The notes beneath the pieces are model-generated. The model saw only the letters and a program-made list of their open reading frames with translations, ran no database searches and was not told the origin of the DNA. Positions 5,010-8,849 of a stretch of DNA of 8,849 nt are shown here, one piece after another (position 1 is the stretch's first letter; each line of letters starts with the position of its first letter). Both the position numbers and the translations under genes were made by a program. Source of the stretch: Micavibrio sp. UBA1672 (lineage in GTDB: Bacteria; Pseudomonadota; Alphaproteobacteria; Micavibrionales; Micavibrionaceae); NCBI GenBank assembly GCA_002320665.1, contig DCKO01000091.1, forward strand, positions 1,075 through 9,923, read 5' to 3'.

Positions 5010-8000
5010 ATCTTTGGCGGTTTGATGCCGAAGGAATCTTTGAGTTTTTCATCCGAGAAGTCATATTCACCGAGTAGGTTGATATGTGCCCATGACATGG
5101 GTGAATGCGTGGAGATTGCTCTGAGTAGAATCTGTTTGTTATTGTCATTTTCAGCCGTGGTCAGTTTTTGTGATAAATACAGATAGTTCCAGCAGATTAT
5201 AGCGTTTTTAATCAATCGGTTGCAGCTTTCTGCTATTTCCTGATCTTCTTTTTCTGCGTGCATAAATTCTCGTGGATTGCCAACAGCAATAGCGCGTGTA
5301 AATCTGTTTGACAGTTCCACTTTATTGAGCTGTTTTTCAATATCCTGACGGAGTTGAACATCGTCCAGGTAGCGCAGAATAAAAATGGATTTAACAATTT
5401 GCCCAAAGGCTTTTAGAGCTTTATATAAAACGTTTTGTTTCGAATAGGAATTGAGCCGCCTAAATATATCGGAAGCACTGGTTTCTTTGAGTTTTATAGT
5501 GGCTATCAATCTTAAAATATCATCCCAGTTTTGAATGATAAGATCAGTGTTCACGTAATTATCAGGCCTGATATGCCAATCGCTTTTATCAGAATGTTGC
5601 CGTGATTTAAAAATGTAAAGATTTTGTTTTTTCAGATTTTTTATACGCGGCGCATAGGAAAACCCAAGCATGTGCGTGGTAGCAAATATGGCCTCGCTGT
5701 AACCATGCGTGTCTGTAGAGTGGATGTCGCTTTTGATGACATCATTCCGCATGAGGCCATCCACAACGTATGCACTTTCTCGTTCTGATGCGCTAAACAC
5801 AAGGGAATGCCAGAGCAAATTACGCTCATCAATAAATGTGTAAGCACTGGCTCCCTGGCCTTTGCCAAAATATTTGAAGGAATAATTGGCATTCAGAGAC
5901 TCAGAGCGAACCTCGAATTTTTGACCATCACTGGCTGTATGCAACGTATCTTGGCTCCTGCGGTAGATGTTTGGAAGCTCCATCCGATCCATCAGTTTGA
6001 TAACAGCATCATTGGCAGCTTGCACGTTTTCTAAAGAAAAGTACCAGTTGACGGTATGTTGGAGAGCATTTTCTTTGATGTTGGGTGATATTTTCGCCAT
6101 TTTACGTGTGCCGATAGAACAGCCCAGCCCCATAATTCCGGCATAAAGCAACTTGTTTGTGGCGCTGTTTTTGGTGTAGCGGTTCTGCCAGTGCTGAAAT
6201 TCTCCCAAGAAACCGCTGTGATGATTAACGGTTGAGAGAATTTCCGTTAAAGGCACATAATTTTGTTCTGGGAAGAAGGGCTTGAGGGGATCAGCCTCAA
6301 CTTCATCCTGCTTCGGCGTGGTAACATTATAGGCTTTATTTTTGCTAATTTTGATAAAGAGATTCTGGCCTGACGCAATGTTAAAATTGGTTGTTTTATA
6401 TTGCTGGTACAGAGCATCATCCAGAATACCCAGCACCTGATGAGGGTTTTCAAACTCTTGCATACCGGCACGGCCTATCAATGTTTCTTTCTCGGTCTCC
6501 CATCTTTCCTTACTGATCATGTATTTATCCAAAGACTGGTATTTGTAGGAATGCTGTAGATTGAATGTGCCTGATTTTATGGCCGAGGCAATGTGTTGGA
6601 ACAAAAACACCTTATAAAGCGATGTTCGGAAAGAACCATCTTCGCCATAGACTGCCTTATACTCTAACGGTAACAAAAACTCGGACGGTGCGGATTTACT
6701 GATACTACCATCTTTGTCTTTATAATATTTCACAGCGCGTTCCAGATCAGATGCGCTGTTTTCTGCCTGAAACTCCAAGGCTTTTACGATGCCGCTGACA
6801 CGTTTTTGAAGTTTCAAAGAACGCGATTCAAGAATATCGTAGTATTGATCATCTGATGCATAGTCCTCAATACCTTGTTTGACGTTGTGATGCTTACTTT
6901 TGGCATTTTGAATATAGGGTTGGCCGAATTTAAGAAGTCTTACGATCTCTGTAATTTTCTCAGCCGGATCAATGCCGGAATTATCCAGAACGGACTGTAT
7001 TCCGTCCAACACGCCGAATATGTCGGTTTCTATTTTATCCAAGAGCTCTTGCATAGAGCGGGTTTGTTCTTTTCTGCGCTCAAAACATTGATCTTTATGC
7101 TCACGTTTAGCCGCATTTTCAAAGGTTTTAACCGTGCTTAAGAACACATCAACCAAATTATCCTGCAGAGAATAAAACTGGTGGGCAATAAAGGCAGTCA
7201 CATGCAAATACCGATCTTCTTCCTCTCGCCGCGAAATTTGAAAAATTCTGGATTTGATGACGCTACCGGCGTAATAACGCACAGCCTCATGGTCTAAATT
7301 CAAGACTGAATACACTGCTTCAAGCTGGTTATACTGATTTCTAAGATAAAAGAGATCATCAAGCCTTTCATTAATTTTTGTAGGTTTGCTGGATTGCGAA
7401 AGCCTTTTCAGCGTCGTCAGCTTATAAGGAGATTTTTCCGATATCGGATCAGAGTTGTTATCTTTTAAAAACAAGCTGTCTAAAAGTGTCTGATTTTCTG
7501 GGTTCAAAGCATTTTGGATTATACTTGTCAGTTCATTTTTACGATTTTGCATTGCCATCAAAATCATATCTGAAATTCGATTGTAACCCGGTATCTGGAT
7601 TTTTTCTCTGATCATCAAATCTACACAACGCCAGAAAATAAGCTGAGGCTTTAAGTTTGAAAGAACCATAGAGCAAATCTCTTGATATATGAATGTTTCC
7701 ATTTCTTTATTAAACGGCGTAAAACCACAATGCTCTAAAATGATTTTTTGATGATTACGCCGTGTTCTGGCGGGGTAATCACTGATATCAAAAGCTCTTT
7801 CATCAAAACCCAGTCTTCTGCAAACATATGCAATGTCTTGCTGATGATATTGTCCTATAGAGAAAAACCGTTTGGCCGCCTTAAAATATCCATAGGCCAG
7901 AACAGATGCAATTTTGTTGGTGGGGGATCGCAATTTCTGAATGTCATCTTGATAATTTTCAGGCATATCAAAAAACTGTTTTCGCTGCCGACTATTCAAA

Positions 8001-8059
8001 ATTGGAGGCGTATCAAATTCGTCTTTTTCACTGGTGCTCAAAATATTCATGCGTGGCAT
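5000..8059 (-). CDS. tnpA: Tn3-family transposase TnpA
   Basis: This 1019-residue protein is the usual length for the family (Tn3 TnpA is about 1000). The N-terminal part is DUF4158-like DNA-binding sequence, from RKQFFDMPENY and YFKAAKRFFSIGQY through RTRRNHQKIILEHCGF. The C-terminal half is the DDE catalytic domain. Probable acidic residues are D711 in HTASDGQKF, D783 in HSTDTHGYSEA and E915 in QLNKVELSNRF, consistent with the spacing known for Tn3. The typical ending NAIICWNYLYL and SPMSWAHINLLGEYDF is present. It binds the 38-bp ends and carries out replicative transposition. The ATG at 8059 has GAAAGG nine bases upstream; an ATG three codons later is less well placed. No frameshift or internal stop is seen, so it is likely active. 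Expression is expected to be repressed by the divergent resolvase bound at res. Confidence 0.95.
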   Translation of the reverse strand: MPRMNILSTSEKDEFDTPPILNSRQRKQFFDMPENYQDDIQKLRSPTNKIASVLAYGYFKAAKRFFSIGQYHQQDIAYVCRRLGFDERAFDISDYPARTRRNHQKIILEHCGFTPFNKEMETFIYQEICSMVLSNLKPQLIFWRCVDLMIREKIQIPGYNRISDMILMAMQNRKNELTSIIQNALNPENQTLLDSLFLKDNNSDPISEKSPYKLTTLKRLSQSSKPTKINERLDDLFYLRNQYNQLEAVYSVLNLDHEAVRYYAGSVIKSRIFQISRREEEDRYLHVTAFIAHQFYSLQDNLVDVFLSTVKTFENAAKREHKDQCFERRKEQTRSMQELLDKIETDIFGVLDGIQSVLDNSGIDPAEKITEIVRLLKFGQPYIQNAKSKHHNVKQGIEDYASDDQYYDILESRSLKLQKRVSGIVKALEFQAENSASDLERAVKYYKDKDGSISKSAPSEFLLPLEYKAVYGEDGSFRTSLYKVFLFQHIASAIKSGTFNLQHSYKYQSLDKYMISKERWETEKETLIGRAGMQEFENPHQVLGILDDALYQQYKTTNFNIASGQNLFIKISKNKAYNVTTPKQDEVEADPLKPFFPEQNYVPLTEILSTVNHHSGFLGEFQHWQNRYTKNSATNKLLYAGIMGLGCSIGTRKMAKISPNIKENALQHTVNWYFSLENVQAANDAVIKLMDRMELPNIYRRSQDTLHTASDGQKFEVRSESLNANYSFKYFGKGQGASAYTFIDERNLLWHSLVFSASERESAYVVDGLMRNDVIKSDIHSTDTHGYSEAIFATTHMLGFSYAPRIKNLKKQNLYIFKSRQHSDKSDWHIRPDNYVNTDLIIQNWDDILRLIATIKLKETSASDIFRRLNSYSKQNVLYKALKAFGQIVKSIFILRYLDDVQLRQDIEKQLNKVELSNRFTRAIAVGNPREFMHAEKEDQEIAESCNRLIKNAIICWNYLYLSQKLTTAENDNNKQILLRAISTHSPMSWAHINLLGEYDFSDEKLKDSFGIKPPKMAA

Positions 8060-8200
8060 GTGAAATGGCCTTTCTTTTCTTGCTAAAACGCGTTACTTTT
8101 TAAGTAAGTATTGAAATAGGTTTTTGCAAGCATAAACTGCACGTAAATACATAACAGTCAAAAGCCTTTTCTAAACGGTCGTTTGTGAAAGGATAATAAT
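8060..8200. promoter_or_regulatory. Probable res site and divergent tnpA/tnpR promoter region
   Basis: The 141-base gap is the right size for a three-subsite res in a divergent Tn3-type element. Visible dyads are AACGCGTT (8087-8094), TTACTT-TTT-AAGTAA (8093-8107) and AAACG-GT-CGTTT (8173-8184). A candidate tnpR promoter is TTGCAA (8124-8129) with TACATA (8148-8153) after 18 bases. I cannot assign subsites I to III from sequence alone. By analogy the resolvase would bind here, resolve cointegrates and repress both genes. Confidence 0.6.
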
Positions 8201-8770
8201 GTGATTTTTGGATATAGCCGCATCTCAAAGGGCGATGATCAGAATGCCAGATTACAGATCAAAGCGTTTAAAGAAGCGGGCGTTGAAAAAACATTCGAAG
8301 AAAATGCTTCTGGCGGCAGGTGGGATCGACCAGCCTTACATGCCATGCTCGATCAACTCCGCAATGATGATGTTGTTGTGGTCTGGAAACTGGATAGGTT
8401 ATCACGATCCCTAAAAGACCTGCTGGTCATCATGGAAAAAATTGATAAAGCCGGTGCTGGTTTTAAAAGCCTAACCGAATCCATAGACACCACCAATGCG
8501 GCAGGGCGCATGATGATGCAGATGGTCGGCGCTTTTGCAGAATTTGAGCGAGAAATGATACGTGAGCGTACAAAAGCCGGGCTTGATGCCGCCAGAGTCG
8601 AAGGACGGATTGGAGGTAGGAGGCCAGCTTTACGCGAAGATCAGCAAAAGGATATCGTTGAAAGTGTTCTTTCAGGCCGTAAAACCGGCGCACAGATGGC
8701 CAGACTTTACAATGTCTCCGAAGCTACAATCTCCCGCGTGGTGGCAAAACACAGGCAACCAATTACCTAA
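8201..8770 (+). CDS. tnpR: Tn3-family serine resolvase TnpR
   Basis: This 189-residue protein matches the resolvase family in length (about 185). The catalytic N-terminal domain opens with FGYSRIS, where R7 and the probable nucleophile S9 lie. It continues with DRPALHAMLDQLRNDDVVVV and KLDRLSRSLKDL, carrying R66 and R69. The long E helix runs through MMMQMVGAFAEFEREMIRERT. The C-terminal helix-turn-helix is RKTGAQMARLYNVSEATISRVV. The start is GTG at 8201 with AAAGGA seven bases before it; the ATG at 8199 is out of frame. It resolves cointegrates at res, acting on two copies of the site, and by analogy represses tnpA. It is divergent from tnpA and ends two bases before the right terminal repeat. 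The dead copy at 3457-3616 is a clear relative. Confidence 0.95.
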   Translation: MIFGYSRISKGDDQNARLQIKAFKEAGVEKTFEENASGGRWDRPALHAMLDQLRNDDVVVVWKLDRLSRSLKDLLVIMEKIDKAGAGFKSLTESIDTTNAAGRMMMQMVGAFAEFEREMIRERTKAGLDAARVEGRIGGRRPALREDQQKDIVESVLSGRKTGAQMARLYNVSEATISRVVAKHRQPIT

Positions 8771-8772
8771 AG

Positions 8773-8810
8773 TCCTATGGCCGCTTTTGTTCCTTTGTGC
8801 GTTTAGACCC
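8773..8810 (-). repeat. Right terminal inverted repeat (38 bp)
   Basis: It is the exact reverse complement of 4956-4993, with its outer end GGG at 8810 when read on the minus strand. Perfect identity of the two ends suggests a recent or still active transposon. Confidence 0.95.
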
Positions 8811-8849
8811 TTTTTGCTGTTTCTTGGCCCTATGGGCACGTCGGTGCCA
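8811..8849. other. Flanking DNA beyond the transposon
   Basis: These 39 bases lie outside the Tn3-type element and hold no gene I can recognise. GGCAC (8835-8839) and GTGCC (8844-8848) form a short dyad with a 4-base loop at the very end. The stretch does not resemble the left flank (4911-4955). Confidence 0.4.

Larger units (their letters stand above)
4956..8810. mobile_element. Complete cargo-free Tn3-family transposon
   Basis: The 3855-bp unit is bounded by perfect 38-bp terminal inverted repeats and contains only tnpA and a divergent tnpR with a probable res site between them. The end sequence, GGGTCTAAACGC...GGAAC.AAAA, resembles the Tn3 terminal repeat as I recall it (GGGGTCTGACGC...GGAACGAAAA), pointing to the Tn3 family proper. 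The genes nearly touch the repeats: the tnpA stop lies six bases inside the left one and the tnpR stop two bases inside the right one. Five-base flanks are TTGTA on the left and TTTTT on the right, so no target duplication is visible. All parts needed for cointegrate transposition and resolution look intact. Confidence 0.92.

Noticed and set aside
7748..8086. 112-codon plus-strand frame near the start of tnpA
   Set aside because: It lies antisense inside the complete transposase gene, with no ribosome binding site or recognisable domain.
3617..8810. A composite transposon built from the IS and the Tn3-type element
   Set aside because: Only one copy of each element is present and their ends are unrelated, so they are independent insertions.

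Overview
The window is a mosaic of mobile DNA and small gene remnants, most likely from a Gram-negative bacterium and probably a proteobacterium. Three things point that way: an exported YceI-type protein, a marR/rhodanese/YceI stress-type cluster, and IS3- and Tn3-family elements. The sequence does not fix a genus. I found no rRNA, tRNA or CRISPR array.

Left part (1-1475): two copies of a 23-bp tandem repeat precede an intact DUF4143-type AAA ATPase (91-1329). Just downstream is the first few dozen codons of what looks like an MmeI-like DNA methyltransferase/restriction gene. It breaks off at a perfect 18-bp inverted repeat (1427-1473). The same inverted repeat cuts off the 3' end of a small gene arriving from the opposite side, so this point looks like a foldback rearrangement junction.

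Central cluster (1445-3213): a MarR-family regulator and an overlapping small gene on the minus strand diverge from a rhodanese and an exported YceI-family protein on the plus strand. The shared intergenic region has a good promoter and a TTCCATATGGAA palindrome suited to a MarR operator. The likely logic is a MarR-controlled sulfur, redox or lipophile stress response, with the effector unknown.

Right part (3214-8849): a decayed serine-resolvase gene (from about 3457) is interrupted by a complete IS3-family element (3617-4910). That element has orfA and orfB in overlapping frames and a G_GGA_AAG slippery heptamer. What may be the tail of the same dead resolvase follows the IS. Next comes a complete, cargo-free Tn3-family transposon (4956-8810) with perfect 38-bp terminal inverted repeats, a 1019-residue transposase with the DDE residues in place, and a divergent serine resolvase. 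A probable res site lies between those two genes. Neither element has a matching target duplication, so rearrangement followed insertion or the ends have drifted.

No wholly new system is evident. The most unusual observations are the foldback junction that ends two genes at once, and the nested decay of one Tn3-type resolvase beside an intact Tn3-type element.
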